A stretch of DNA of 64,000 bases from Aspidapion aeneum. Taxonomy: Eukaryota; Arthropoda; Insecta; Coleoptera; Brentidae. Under the pieces are notes generated by a model. It was not told where the DNA came from, did no database searches, and saw nothing but the letters and a program-made list of their open reading frames with translations. Position 1 is the stretch's first letter. Each line of letters opens with the position of its first letter. The DNA is taken from the NCBI GenBank assembly GCA_963576565.1, contig CAUYVT010000075.1:28444-92443 (forward strand), read 5' to 3'. Below, piece after piece: positions 32,806 to 47,185 of the stretch. The translations under genes and the position numbers were made by a program.

Positions 32806-33598
32806 TCTAGTTAAAGAACACAATAACCTTCACAATTTTTTATGGTCAAAAATACCATTATGGGGCTATGGTCAAAAAAACCACCCGGAATATTCGCCTA
32901 TCAAGATCAAGAGACTTTACCACTACATTTTGGTCCAGAAGGAACATATATCTCGTACTGTGGAGGTTTTGTGCCTTATTTAACCAACATGTAAATTTCA
33001 TCATACTTATATAGATATTTTCAAAAATATCAAACCAGTAATCTTTTACAATTTTATCTTTAAGAAAACGGTCGTACATTTTCCGAGAGTCCCCTGAGAC
33101 TCAAAGGGTCCAGCACAGGCTTCCAATACTTTTTTATCCCCACAATCCCTACTTGACTATGAGACGCAGATACAATTGTAAAGTAATATGTATGTACATC
33201 TGATTGATAAAAAAGCGGGGTGCAAAAAGTGATATTAATTAAAAAATTATTTTTTCTACGGGTCTACTAGCAACCAAAGAACGAATACTTACATAGTTCG
33301 AAAGGTCGGTGTTAAAACAAATCTTGAACCTGGCCCGAAACATACAGTCCAAAAAACAGTATTTTGCATGTGGTAACGTAATATACTACATTAGGTCGCT
33401 AGTTTGTGTCCGCGAAATAATACATTACATCACAAGGCCGGTAATGTAACTCTTTTTAAACCGACCAAAAAACAAGAACTTTCTATACAATTTTTTGTAC
33501 GGAAAGTTTCCGGTCATGTATCGTACGTATTTTTTTAAACCAACGTAACATTTCAAAAACTCACTTACCATGTAAATATTGCTTTTTTATATTATTAG

Positions 33599-33602
<4 letters not shown>
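32806..33602. other. Spacer, nothing recognised
   Basis: No family was recognised. A 73-codon frame on the minus strand (32858-33079) has no recognisable features. Confidence 0.4.

Positions 33603-33641
<39 letters not shown>
33603..33641. repeat. (TA)n microsatellite at the RTE 3' end
   Basis: An uninterrupted TA run that directly follows the 3' end of the RTE copy on the minus strand, as is common for RTE tails. Confidence 0.9.
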
Positions 33642-33644
<3 letters not shown>

Positions 33645-34797
33645 CGGTTTCACAACGTTCTACGTCTTCCGATACCCAATCTCCACTCGTCTCTGTTTGC
33701 CCATAATTCATCATCTAGGCCTCTTATTCTTATTTCACTGTCTACTCCTTCTCTCCAGCTTCTCCTTGGCCGTCCTCGTTTTCTTCGGCCAGTTGGTTTC
33801 CATTGTAGTATTTGTTTAGGTAGTCTTTCATCATTCATTCTTTGTACATGTCCGTAGCACACCAGTTGTTTTGTTTTTATATCACCCACTAAAGTACGTT
33901 CACCCACTGTCATAATTTCTCTTATTCTTTGATTTGTAACTTTCTATTTTGATTTCCCTGCTGCTCTTCTCCAATAGTCCATCTCCGTAGCAGAAAGCAT
34001 TTTTTCTGTTCTATCCTTGATTGGCCATACTTCTGAGCCGTATGTAATAATACTTTTTACGATGGTGTTATATATAAGCTTTTTGTTATGTTTTGATATA
34101 CTTTGGTCCCAAATTATTCCATTTAATAAAGTTATTGCTTTTCTTCCTTGTACGTTTCGATCTTTTATAGCTTTGTCTAGTGTTCCGTCAGCTGTAATTT
34201 TTAGACCTAAGTATTTATACTCATCACAGCACTGAATTCGCTGCCCGGTATTTAAGATTAGATCCTGTTTCATTCCACCGATACACATATACTCTGTCTT
34301 GAGATTAACCTCTAGTCCCCACTTATTGTACTCTTCCATTAGTTTTCGTGTCATATATTCGAGGTCGTCTGATCCTGAGCCACTACTATCTGATCATCGG
34401 CGAAACATAAAGTATACAAAGTGGTTTCGCCCAACGGAATTCCCATGTTTTGGCATTTTCTCTTCCATACTTTAAGGACTTGTTCCAAGTATATCTTGAA
34501 GAGCGTAGGCGAGATACAGCAACCTTGTTTAAGACCTTACTTGAAAGCCTTTGGTTAGTTTTGCTTTTATTTTAACTTTTGCCTTACTATTGCGGCATAA
34601 CTCTTTGATGGTCTTAATTAGTTGTACGCTAATGTTTGTGTTTTCCAACGCTTTCCAAAGTAGATTTAGTGGTATACTATCATATGCCTTCTGCAAATCC
34701 ACGTAAAGCAGATGCAGCTCTTGTCCGTATGCCATTTTCTTTTCAATAACTTGGATAATACAAAAGAGATGATCTGAAGTCGATCTACCCTAGTTAA
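33645..34797 (-). pseudogene. RTE-clade retrotransposon, 5'-truncated copy
   Basis: Minus strand, in order: GRSTSDHLFCIIQVIEKK (34797-34740), ELHLLYVDLQKAYDSIPLNL, the GLRQGCCISPTLFKIYL region with a frameshift near 34530, LCFADDQIVVAQDQ (catalytic FADD, about 34410), YMTRKLMEEYNKWGLEVNLK, NKKLIYNTIVKSIITYGSEV, QLVCYGHVQRMNDERLPKQI and a C-terminal GRRKRGRPRRSW. Frameshifts occur near 34530, 34365 and 33930. This copy is better preserved than those at 17.5 and 27.2 kb and has a different C-terminus, so it is another RTE subfamily. Confidence 0.88.
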
Positions 34798-35069
34798 TTA
34801 TTTGACCCAAAATGATTTTTGCACATCACCAATTTTTTGAAAAAATAATTATTAAACAAAACATTGTGCTTTTTACAACTTCCCTTGTAGCTCAGCTCTC
34901 AGATCTAAAACATGTATATTATTAGTTAATTATTTGACCCAAAATGATTTTCACACATCGGCAATTTTTTGCAAAAATAATTATTAAAGAAAACATTGGG
35001 CTTTTTACAACTTCCCTCGTAGCTCAGCTCTCAGATCTAAAACATGTATAGCTAATACAAACATTTATT
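34798..35069. repeat. ~127-bp tandem repeat, left part
   Basis: Two units share TTAGTTAATTATTTGACCCAAAATGATTT-type sequence, ACTTCCCT(T/C)GTAGCTCAGCTCT and AGATCTAAAACATGTA. The array continues at 52070-52360, so everything between was inserted into it. Confidence 0.82.
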
Positions 35070-35215
35070 AGCTCACACATATACTATACTATAGTAGCGT
35101 GAGCTATGGTGATCCCAATTTTGTTGCTCCGATTTCAAAATTTTTTATATATCTCTGCGTTTCAGATGATTTTGAAACTTTTTTGTCGCGCCGTCTGTCT
35201 GTCTGTCTGTCTGTA

Positions 35216-35246
<31 letters not shown>

Positions 35247-35598
35247 ATGTCTGTCTGTCTGTCTGTATGTCTGTCTGTAACGACCAACGCGCATAACTCA
35301 AAAACCGCTAGGCCGATTTTAATGAAATTTGGTACCTAGGCTGGGCCTTGGGTCGAGATGGTCCCATTTAAAAATGAGCAAAATCCACCGAACACAAGTC
35401 AAATAAAAGGGTGGGGGTAGATTTTAAAAACTAGAGTTTAGATAAAAATATGGCGTGTGTGATATCAAACGAAAGGTAATTGAGTCTGGAGTTAAACAAA
35501 ATACATTTTAATTTATTTAAAAAAAAGGGTGGGGGTATATTTAAAAAATTAGAGTTTAAGTGAAAATATGGCGTGTGTGATATCAAACTAAAGGTAAT

Positions 35599-36869
35599 TG
35601 TAACAGGGGCCTGTGTGTGACAGTGGGACTGTCACCTCAAGTGGCCAAAGCTTAAAGGTTGTAAACTACCAACTTAGGCTACAACTTATATAAATTATAA
35701 AAAGATTAAATGTTACTATATGTTATTAAATTTACACGATCTCGAAAGGGAATTTGGCGGTTCTTGGAGGAAAAGTATGCTATAAACGTTTTTCTCAAAT
35801 GCATAACTAATAGGATAATCATACATACCTTTTCAATTTTCTTCTTGCAGCTTCACACTTTCACTTCTAATATTTATTATTTAAATATCAAATTTTTACT
35901 ACCATTGAACTTTTATATTCAAATATTTACACTTCTTAAACTTTTAGGTTTTATAAACCTTTTATATATTTGTTGTAAATATATATATTTATCAACATCT
36001 TAAACGTTGATTGAATGAGTGAAACTATTCAATCAACTGTTTAATTTACTTAATATTACTGTTTAGGTTTGGGATATGTTATTAATTAAAAATGCCGATT
36101 TTAGGGCAACGAATGGTTTGTATTTTGTTGATAAAAAACCATAAAACAGTTAAACACATTATTTCAAAACACTGGAAACAGTAATAATTAATGACTTTAC
36201 AATCAATAAACTCTAAAAGAAAAGACCAAAATAATTATGAATATTAAAGTTAACAGTTTTATACAATGTTAAAATAATTGATAAATTTCCCCAGTTGAAA
36301 TAAAACCCCCCTTAAGAAGTGTAAATGAAAGTGTACCGTACTAGGCAACGACAAACTAAAGAGTAAAATCCCTGACGACTTTCGAAAGTTTCCCGTCTCA
36401 GTTAAAGCCACGCTGCGCTTGAAGGGACAAATATCTTGGCGTTGATTGGCTAGAATTCTACTCCCTTTCGCCTTGGCGAGAAAGAGATAGACTGCGCTTT
36501 AAGCGCTCCACTAAGAGACAAAATAGCAATGTAAGCCAGACTTAAAAACCCGTTAGAAAGTAAATTTACACAGTGTGTTTTTTTTTTATTGAAAATAGTT
36601 TAAAATTTGTTTCCAGTTACAAAATAAGAATTATTTTGATGTTAGTGGCTCAAAGGACACATTAGCCGAATACAACTTTTATTAAAATACAGCGAACCTG
36701 AAAACATGCCTAAAAACAAGTCGCCGAGTTGCCATAAATTTTACTTAATCTTAACCTAGTCTTGCATATAATTAATGCTTGTTGATGTCAAAACAATATT
36801 TAATTAAAAATCTTTAAAAACTTATAAATGGCAAAAATACCATTTATGCTCAAATCCCGTTTTGTTACA
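35599..36869 (-). repeat. LTR (3' LTR in element orientation)
   Basis: It is 1,271 bp long with TGTAACA...TGTTACA ends, and matches the other LTR at a constant offset of 14,970 bp with no difference noticed. It contains a more GC-rich block (about 36340-36500) with direct CCTTTCGCCTTGGCG sequence, the likeliest promoter region. A 97-codon frame at 35710-36003 occurs on the strand opposite to element orientation and has no known features. Confidence 0.92.
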
Positions 36870-36882
36870 TTACTCCCCCCTG
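36870..36882 (-). other. Polypurine tract
   Basis: Minus-strand CAGGGGGGAGTAA abuts the LTR, the position from which plus-strand DNA synthesis is primed in LTR retrotransposons. Confidence 0.75.
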
Positions 36883-39800
36883 ATTAAGTATAAACAATTT
36901 TTTTTAAACGCAAGTCGAAATAAAATGGTTTATAACAACAAGCATTAAGTAGTGCAGACAACACAAATCTAAACTAAAACTATAACGCTCTTCGTTTCCA
37001 TTTTTCTTCTGTGGATGACGGTCAATAAACATTCTGGCTGGAAAAAACTTGAAGTTCCATTCTGGAACAAATCAGCAACACTGGATCAGGTACAACATCT
37101 TAGATCAGCTAGTCAGCAACAACCATGGTGAATGATCAGTAGATTCCAAACAGTACTGAAAGAATCAGAATATCAGTGCAGCTTAATAACAACGATAACT
37201 TAAATTAAATGAGGGCAAAATAAAATTGACATATAAACCGAAAAATCTATAGAAATATATAATTTTAACACACATTGTTCGAAAACTATTACATTAAGGT
37301 ATATATTATATACACGCTTATGCAGAAATTTGTGGAGACAAAAAAAAATAATTTAAGTTAACGTAAATAAATTAAGGGAGTCTCCAACCCAAACCGTTTC
37401 CTCCATAGTGTTAAACAAACACTAGGTACGCAGCAAGAGCTGAGTTTCCACATTGGCCATCTTTGAAACTAAGGGTGAACAGCAGACTCTGTATTGAATT
37501 TGGAAAGAAATGTTCAATTGCAGGTTTGCACAGCGACGGTAAGAAGACGTCGATTGTAGTGATGATGGCTGCTTGGCAGATCTAATGACTTTAATGGTGG
37601 AATGGCTGCTTGGTTGATTAAACTGTTTGTGGAAGAAATTTGTTGGTTGGTTGATAACACTTTGCAATAGCTGACCTAAAAACAAAATCATTTTAATACA
37701 AGAAAAACAATGTTTTTAATAACAATAAACCAACCTTATGTAAAACAAAATTAATTGTTTAAAAAAAATATATTATTTAAATTTAAAAAAATTGAAAATT
37801 TTTGATTTTATGATTATATCTCATAAATAAGTTTTAGGTGATCTAAAACTAGTTAGACAGTAAAGAACCTACAAAAGGTTGTCTAACCCAAAAAACGTGT
37901 TTGCATAAAAAAAATTAATTTTAAAACAAAGATAAAAGCAAGAAATTACAAACACTAACTGAAATATTAAAATTGATTATTTTAAAACTTTAAAATATAT
38001 TTATACCGTATAATAAAAAATAGGTTTATTTGACAATAATTTATAAAAAAAATTCAAATACCTTAAGGCAAAATTAATTTACAATAACGGGGAAAAAAAA
38101 ACGTTTAGTTAACAATATTTGAAAAAAAAAATTTAAGTTGGTTTACTGTTTTCAATGTAATAAAAAAACAACCCTACCAGGTTAACACAATAAACTTTAA
38201 AACAAACATTGAATACTCTATCGAAACAAAAACAAATCATATAAAAATAACTCGTGTGATAGAAAGAATAACTGAAAATAAATACAAGTTAGCAAAAACG
38301 AACACAAAATGATACAAAAACGGAAATACAAGTTTTTATCATAGTTAAGATTTTAATGATACAAAAATTTTAAGTTTATAAAGAAAATCAAATAGAACAG
38401 ATAGAATAATCTCAAATGAAACAAATCCACATAGATTTTTTAAACAGAATAAATTCAAATATAATATTTTTTTTACTAGAACAAATCAAAATATAATTCA
38501 ATATAGAAAAAAATCAATAAAAAAAAATTCATGAACAAATGAAAATAGAACAAATCCAGCCAGATTAATATACACATTTTCAAAATTACTTAGAATAAAG
38601 CTCCTCCTAGAATTTTTACAGTTTTTCCGAAATTTCCTTCTAAATTTTTTTCCCTGAAACATTACCTGTTTCAATTTAAACTTTCTTTTCCATAGATCTT
38701 GCTAAATAATTTTTCTTTAAACATGAAAAATATTCTTCCTTGCAAATTGATTTTCGGTGTGATTTTAGTATGTTTGAAAATGAAAAGTTGGGTTTCCATT
38801 TTCTAACTAATTTGCATTTTATTTTATTTTCCAATTAATTGCAAGCTGGTTTTACACAATTTTGAAAAACTAAGAACAGCAGCAAAACAAAGTAGGTTAT
38901 TATTGATGTCATTGTTTGAAAATTAGACATCTTTGCTTCAAAATACATGACTTAATGTAAGCAAATGTTTTAAAATTTGACCAATTTAGGTTTTTATCGA
39001 ATTTCATGCACACATACACAGGTGGCGATAGACGATTTTAAAGTGCATCAATCAAAACAAACAAAATAAATATATATTCCAATTGAAGCAAATGACAAAA
39101 AAAAAATTGAACAAAAATGACAGTTGATGGTTGCTTCAATCGACTCTTTTTGGTGTTATGAAAAGAAAAAAAAACTCTCTTGGGTGATGAAGTCATTTCT
39201 TATTTTTCCAAAACTACTAAATAAGAACTATTTAGAGTTCAAGCAGCTACAAAAAATAATAAAAAAATACTTTAAAATATTTTAAGTATAACATACTTTT
39301 TTTTCCAATTTAATAAGTTGACAAAAAAAACAAAAGGTATCTTAAACGATAAGGTTCTTAAGATAACGCAAGACTTAAAATGAGCAAATATTTAAAAAAA
39401 AATAATAATAAAAATAATAATAAATGAAATAATGCTTGCCAATATATGAAAAATAAACACTGATCTTAGAAAGACTAAGTTTTACGCTAAGTTTTCCTTA
39501 AACGATCAACTAGTGATTTAATGTTTTGATTATTTACGAAAAAGTATACTATATTTTGTTTATCATTAATAGAGGAAATTATGTATAGGCTTTAGTTAAT
39601 AACAAAATTACTTAAAGATGATAATAGAAATAAAAATAATACAAAAATAATAATTTAGGTGTTCTTGATTAGTGCTATGCCTGTGCACTAGCATATCATT
39701 TTAATAATGACGTTATAGAGAATATTTTTATTTTATCGATTAACTAGGACAGCAAACAGAAAGAAACAAACTAACAAAAAAAACATTTTTAGAAAAAGAC

Positions 39801-42800
39801 AACACATTTTTGTGATTTGTCATAGTTACCAAAAGAAAAGTTCTACAAAAACAATTGTACTCATAGAGTAAAAGAAAAGTGGAGATTTTTTTTTTAAGTT
39901 GTTTAAAATAGTGTAGATTTTAAAAAATATCAAAATAAAAAACAATTATCAAAATTTATCCTTAAAATGGAATTTGCTTGGCTTAAATGGTACAGACTGT
40001 ACTTAAAGTTCATATAGTCGAATATTTTCCATATAGGAGAAAAACATAAAAAAAATTAAATATTGTTTTATTGATAAACAATACAAAAATTCAAAAATAG
40101 TTTTACACAATCAAATGTTATTAATTTGGATAATATTGATTTTATCAAGTTATAATATAATGAGAAGAGAAAAAAAAATAGAAAAATGTATCTTAGCAAT
40201 GTTAAGATTGCTATGATAATATCCAATTGGATTCGAGAATGACTTCAAAATGGAAAAAAAAATATATGTACATAAATCGAAAAAATTTTAACCGTTGATG
40301 ACGTAGTTTTTATTCGGTTTATGGGATCTTAGAAAAACACTGATTAAGAGCAAATGACCCATTTAAAAAAAAAACAAAGCTTTTTGAAATAATGGACTCT
40401 AAAATATACTATATATAATCGATTTTACGTTAATACTTTAACCAATAGGTGTTGATTTACTATAACACACATATCTATCACAAAAGAACAAAACCAAAAG
40501 GCATGTGTGGATTTTAACATAAAATAAAATGATATTTTGTTTTTTTTTTAAATATTACAAAAATAAAAAATAATAATTAAAAGTTTACAAAATATCTAAA
40601 ATGTTCTGGTCACTAGAAAAAAAAAATTACTTTACCAAAATAATAAAAAGTTAAATATTACACTTTTTCCGTGTAACACAAAAAACAAGATTAAAATTAC
40701 ATATCTGACATATGATTGATGCAGACATTATCTGAAAAGATACAATTTACTTCTACTAAAGCAAAGTACAAAAGAGATTAAAGAATAACGGTATAGTTGT
40801 CACTTATTACGCATAATTAAAAATTACAAAAGTTCTGTACACTTATAGATATAACTGTGGCCATAACGCGATAGAGACACTGTCTCTAAGTCCAGCGATT
40901 GTTATGCCAACTACCAATCTCCACAGCTAATTAGCTATTTTTTTATAAAATTTGTGCTTATGCACTTAGTTTTTATGGTAATTAGTTTGACGGATAACAT
41001 TTTACAGAAAAAAAAACAGTTGTTTGCTGTACACTAAAAAATTTTTTTTTATACAAAGATTTTATTTACTTGATTTTAAATATTTAATGCCATTAAGATG
41101 TTTTTTAATTCAAAACTTTCTAATTCAAATGAGACTTTTTCGTTAGTCTATAGGTGTTATCACTGCTAAAGCCAAAGACAGTGGTTTTATTTATAAAATT
41201 TCAAGACAAAAGAAAATATATAAATTTCATAATGTAAATATTACCAAATGACATAAAGATTAGCTTAAATGGCTTATCGACCCTATAAAGTAAAAAGAGT
41301 AAAAATTTGATCATAAAATGTTATAATGAAAGAAAATATTTCTTTATTCTGCTGTTCTTGTCTGTTTTTCCAATCTCTGATTATTTCTTGATGTTAATAT
41401 CTTTTTTTAAAATATCACCTGATAAAAATATAACGGTTTTCATTTGATATGGCATGACTCAAGAGTCGTCTACTCTTTATGGTTGTATCTTCTAGGTTTT
41501 TCCTATTCCTATACCATTAAACACTAAATTTCTAAAAATCCTAACTTTTAGTTACTATCTCAAATATTATCTAATTAACCTATTTTTTTAACCAAGTCAG
41601 AAAAATTGTCCAAATGTCTACCATAAAACCTGTTTTAAAATAATATCCCATCATCACTTCAACACAGGTTCCTGCAAAAACATATAGGGACTCTTGTATA
41701 CCAAATCTAAATCATGTTTCGTCACAATAAAAAGAATAGGTAGATCTACCATTTTAAATTGAAAATTGTATTGTGAAATATAAAATTTATTCAACGACAA
41801 CGCTTTTGTCTCCCTAATTAGAAAACCTAAGACACTGTGGATTCAACACTAACAGGAAGTGGCCATCTTCACTGGAGTTAGAAAAACACAGGTGTACAAC
41901 GAAGAAAGAAACTAGTCCAAATCTTCTTGTTAAATAAATTTTCCGGTCTATTGTGTATCCAGTATAACTCAAAAATGAGTTCCCGACATGACGAAATAGA
42001 AAATTACCTAGGTCTCTTACTGAAATCTACTAGGTGTGACGTCACTGTCTTCATTAACCTACCCTGATATAACTTTTTATTCGTTTCATAGGTAAAGTTT
42101 TACCTCTACCTTGAATAGTTTTTCCCAAATTTAAATTCCCATTTTTACAAAATTATTTGACTTGAAAGAAACCCAAAAATCCAACCCATATATTTTTCCG
42201 CTGTTTTAGACCAGTTCACCTGTAGACCATGTAAGCTATAACATGACGATTATTAATTCAGTAGTTTTCTTGATAAAGATTGGTTAAAACATCTAACTGA
42301 CTATACCGTAACCCTATCTTTCAAAATTGAGTTACGATATTAGGAGATACGGCAACAAACAAAACAAATATAGACCAATTGAAAATTTTAATTATAGGTA
42401 TACCATAGAAACACCCTCTCGAGTGGAGAAGAAAAATTCCCTAATTTACTCCTCAGCCTTCTTCTCAATGACTGGGGAGTTTAAAATCCAGCTAAAAACA
42501 CTCATTCCATAAAAACATTTTATAAAATAATCTAAAATATAATGATACAAACAGCGAAAAAATTAATTCGCCCTCGTCTTACAAAAAAAAACAAAAGAAA
42601 AAGAAAACGCGACGATTCCACTTGGCGAATTATTATTGGTCTATTGTTTTATAACATTCCTTATACATCAAAAGATGCATATAACAAACACAGATCCATT
42701 TTGCCATACCATATAGCCATATCAAAGTTACGTTAAAAGAAAATTCTAGGACGCTTTAATTCAAAAATACTTCCCTCTCACATATTTACTCAACAGATAG

Positions 42801-43679
42801 TAATAGACTTTTGTCATTTATAAAAATATCAACAATTTTAGAACAAATAGATTTAAAAACTCTCAACTTGATGTTTTGGTCATTTACAACCCAATACAAA
42901 ACAATACAATTCCTGAAAATAAAAATAAAAATATTAATTAAGTAAAATTTTTGAGGGAAGTCGAAGAATCGTAGACCTCTACAGTTGTTGAATGTCATGG
43001 TCTTCACCTATAAAAGAAAACGAAGTTATAACACTAATTCTATACATGGTTTAAACAAATATAATAAAACTTTTTCTTTAAAACATCATTTAATGAATTT
43101 ATTATGCTTTTGACATAGTGTTTAGACACTATTATTTTTCTTTTCATTAAAATCGGTCTCGTAGTTATTAAAAATTAAAACAAGTTTGTACAAATTTTAA
43201 ATGAGTGCTCATAAATTACGTGGATTAGATGATACTTTAAAACTTTTTAGGCGAATAAAACAATAAAAGCTCTACAAATGCAAAATTTTAAGTTAAAATG
43301 CTAAGGCATTGCTTAATTAATTTATGTTATATATGTCTATGTAATGATAGACAGGCTTGCTTTTGCAATGCAAGAGAAAAAATATCTTTAGTGTCAAAAT
43401 TGCAAATATTGAAACAAAAAAAAACTTAAAAACTTAAAACAAAGATTGTCCTTTTTGACATCGACGATCTAATCTAAAAACTCAAGAGAGAGATTGTCCC
43501 TTTTGACTTTCAGATTGATCCAGGATCTAGATTAATATTTTTTTTTATAGGTTTTTTTAATACGTGTGTAGCTTGAGCTATTACAAAAAAAAACTAAACT
43601 TTTTGGCAAAGAATGGGTAGGGGATGAAATGTCAACTACCTCTAATTCAGAAAATTTAATCGTTTATTTAAACAACTAC

Positions 43680-44054
43680 ACTTTCCATTCCATTCCAATG
43701 GAAAGTGTCGAAATGGATGCAATAAGATCAATGAGAATATCCAGAACTGATCATACAAGAAATAAGATCATAAAATAAATAATGGGAATCGAGGAAAGCA
43801 TAACTGATGACATCACTAAAAGGCAACTGATATGGTATGCCCATGTACAACGGATGAACGACGAAAGATTACCAAAACAGGTCCTAGAATGGCAACCATT
43901 AGGGCGCAGAAAAAGAGGGCGTCCTAAACTGGAATGGCAACAGTCAATCCGAAGATCAATGAGTCAAAAAAAAAACCTGACGGAAGATGACTGTCATGAT
44001 TGAAGGAGGCTTCGGACAACGTAGAAAAACGTTCTAAACCGACATAGTAGTAGT
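43680..44054 (+). mobile_element. 5'-truncated RTE insertion with 10-bp target duplication
   Basis: Flanked by AAACAACTAC at 43670-43679 and 44055-44064. It encodes the RTE C-terminus: MGIEESITDDITKRQLIWYA, HVQRMNDERLPKQVLEWQPL and GRRKRGRPKLEWQQS. It ends AAACCGACATAGTAGTAGTA. It closely matches the 3' part of the copy ending at 28960. It must be younger than the LARD-like element or have been copied with it. Confidence 0.88.
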
Positions 44055-45184
44055 AAACAACTACTGTATAGAGTAAGTCCAACTACAGCAAAATAGTAAT
44101 AACACATTAAAAAAACAGTCTTTTTAAAAAAAAGAAAGTAAGCTCTGATGATAATTGCATAAAAATTATATTTTATTTAAACAGGATAAGAAGATTACAA
44201 AAGTTAGCAAAGAAACGAATGTACTAAATCTTTTGGTTACCAAGATATTTACGTACGCAAGTTATTATATTGCTACGACAACTACAGTATAGAATCTCTG
44301 TGTGTAAATAACTTAAAACTTTTGAGATTCAGTGCTATTTACATATGCTAAGAATATCCTGGATGTATGTATCTATCCAACATTTTCTTGGAACACAAAG
44401 AAAAAAACGAATGAATACTAAAAAAAGAAAGAAAACTTAAATTCGTTGGACACTAACACAAGGTGCGGTCAAAACTGTGAAGTAATTCGATTAACTGTGC
44501 AGAGAAAACTTAACTGAAAAATTATAGAACTTTATGCTATGCTTAGCTAAGAAGGCATTGTGGTATTAGCACTTTTCAAAAAAAAAACATACAGTACGAA
44601 GTACGAAGTAGGCCTGGCAAATAGACTTTTCTTTTGGGCTACTTTTTGTTAGCAGTTGATAAAGATTACTATGATCAAAAAAAAAATACGTTAACAGATA
44701 AAACAAATCAAAATTATCGAACGAACATTTTCACATATCTTTTAAATCTTAACATGAACAAAAAAAAATACTAACCAATAGGTTTAAGTTTTAGTAATTA
44801 TCTTAAACAAACATGAAGGTTTAAAAGCTCAAATAACACGTTTAAGGTTAACAAAAATAGAAACAAAAGGTCTTAATTACTTCATGGTCTAATTTATAAA
44901 AATGAAATATAGTTTTAAAAAAAAAATGATAGATAGAAATTTATGTAAGCTGTTTTCAGTACCTCACTGTACACGCGGGTCTATTGTGTAACACTGTGTT
45001 TTACACGACGTTGTACATAAAAGTAAAAAGTTTTTATGAAAAAGTTTATATCATATAGATATCAAAATACCAATTTTTTTTTTTAGTTTGTAAATAAAAA
45101 TCCTATATATTTTTTAATTTAACGCACAAAAATCGTCACATGTGATGTGGTTACGAGAATATTAGGAATAATGTACATAAGCCA

Positions 45185-45640
45185 TTGTTGTCTAGATTTA
45201 GCTGGCAAATCAAAAATAACCGACCGACCTTAATGAAATTTAAATCAAGGAACTGCATTTCTCACTATAGATCTTTGTTTGAAAAATATAAATTTAATAG
45301 TACCCGTGAATGGAAAAAACAAACCCGGGTTTCATGTTACCCACGGAAAAGTATGAGAGAAACAAAACTTTTTTTTTCACGAAAGCTTGTTTGACCTATA
45401 AATATATTATCATAGTTTAATTGATAGATACCGTAAAGTTAAATGTGAATAGATGCGTCAGACGCGGATCTACAGGAGGGTAAAAAAAAAAAGTGAAATT
45501 TCCCTCCCAAATCTTAAAATATATTTGTTTTGGACACACATAATACAGTGGTCTGGACAATATGCAAAACAGTTCTATGCAATATTTATTATAATATTTC
45601 CTTCCCCAAATAAAATTCCGATACGCCACTGTTATTTGTA
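45185..45640. repeat. Patch of diverged repeat fragments within the LARD interior
   Basis: At 45332-45400, TTACCCACGGAAAAGTATGA and GCTTGTTTGACC resemble the hammerhead satellite unit (no ribozyme core). At 45450-45635 a segment runs from GACGCGGATCTACAGG to ATACGCCACTG, resembling hAT-like MITE ends. Confidence 0.5.
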
Positions 45641-46989
45641 CAGACTAACGAAGTAGGCTACGAAAGGTTTTTTCCCAGATGTGTGTTTATTTTAAAAAAT
45701 TCCCTGAATGAATAGAAGAGCCCTTTTTTAGAATGTAGGTATAAAATATGGTGAACATGTGTTTCAAAATTCAAGTATATCTTTGTTTATAGACCCAAGT
45801 GGTCTGGAAGACTTTTATAGCCTGTAAATTGATTTATGGGCCAAGACGTTTTAACTTGTAAATATACGGTCAAAATTTTAAAAAATATTTAACGGTTTTT
45901 TAAAAAATTAAATACAGTTCAATAATAAAAAAAAATATGAAAAAAGTTTTACCATACTTAAATTGATTCAAGCAAATATACAGGGTATCTTTTTGCAACG
46001 GTATTTGCAATAATTTTCAAAAGTTGATTTTGATAGTTTTTCAAAATAGTTTATTTGCTTGAAACAAGAAGTCTTTATCATTAATTAAGTCAACTAATTA
46101 TGTCTCATTTTCTTACTACATCACATCCTATCTGATTTTAATTAATTTTATAACTAAGTTAGCTTATTGGTTATGTATAACCTAAATTTCCATATTTCCA
46201 TATTGCGTTTTCTCTTTAACCAGTCTTTAATTATTAAATGGGAATTATGATATATTTATTTTAATAATTATTATTTATGCTAAATAATATTATTTTTAAG
46301 ATTATGTATAAAATTATTACTAACTCAAAATACGCGAGTTTTTATTTTAGGAAAAATATCAAATACCTTTATCCAATTTCAAAGGTCAAGTCAAATTTAG
46401 AAAAATACATTGATTTATCACTATCTTTGGTTAAATTTTAGAAACAATTATTAGTACTTCTCTTATATAGTATGGAAAAGGAACTGCTAAGCAATCTTTT
46501 TAGGTTATCTGGTGTTTTGGTGTAAACCTATATATTACATCAAACATGGTACTTTGATCTTATCGAATTTATTTATTTAAATTGTTTATATTTTTAGTTA
46601 TTTAAAATATGCTACTTAATTTGTATATCTTTTAATAAAAATCAATAATGTACCTATATAGTCATAAAGACATGGACATGACCTGTAAACTTGGTCTTTT
46701 TAATAAAAATTACAAGAAAATATCTTCTAGGTTCAAATTAATCAAAACGATTTCACTGTCACCAACTATAGTGACAACAAATTATCGTTGTAAAACAAGC
46801 AAAAACGGTTACGAAAAACCTTTACTGTGTTAGGACATTGATTTGTGGCTTTCTTTAGCCTTATGCAATAAAAATGCTGTGAGATTATGTTTTTTCCAAA
46901 AAATTACTGTATGGCTTTACAAAATATTATTTCATTTAAGACATGGTCGATAGCACCAATACATTTGTTAAATCGATCGTCCTTCTGTC

Positions 46990-47185
46990 AAACAAATTAT
47001 TGTAAACTGGAGACCTTGGGAAAATAAAAGAGGTAGTGGAAGACCACAAATGAGATGGGGCACGATTTGAAGAAACATGCGGACTAGATGGATGAACACG
47101 GCGTCATACAGGAAAGAGTGGAAGATATTGAAGGAGGCCTATATCCAAAGATGGATCGAAGAAGGCTAAATAAATAGATAGATAG
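46990..47185 (+). mobile_element. Non-LTR retrotransposon 3' end fragment
   Basis: It encodes NWRPWENKRGSGRPQMRWG and, after a frameshift, WMNTASYRKEWKILKEAYIQ and RWIEEG, then a TAAATAGATAGATAG tail. This is the C-terminus of an RTE/Jockey-type ORF2. It is related to 20690-20840. Confidence 0.75.

Noticed and set aside
35196..35278. CRISPR-like short repeats
   Set aside because: Simple GTCT microsatellite without spacers, in a eukaryotic transposon.
35106..35339. Open frames across the GACA/GATA microsatellite, rich in Cys-Leu-Ser-Val
   Set aside because: Low-complexity frames forced by a four-base repeat; no coding support.
35710..36003. 97-codon frame present in both LTRs
   Set aside because: Identical only because the LTRs are identical; it lies on the strand opposite to element orientation and has no recognisable domain.
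42542..42736. Basic 64-codon frame in the LARD interior as a possible gag remnant
   Set aside because: Short, lysine-rich because of A runs, on the wrong strand for the element, with no zinc knuckle.
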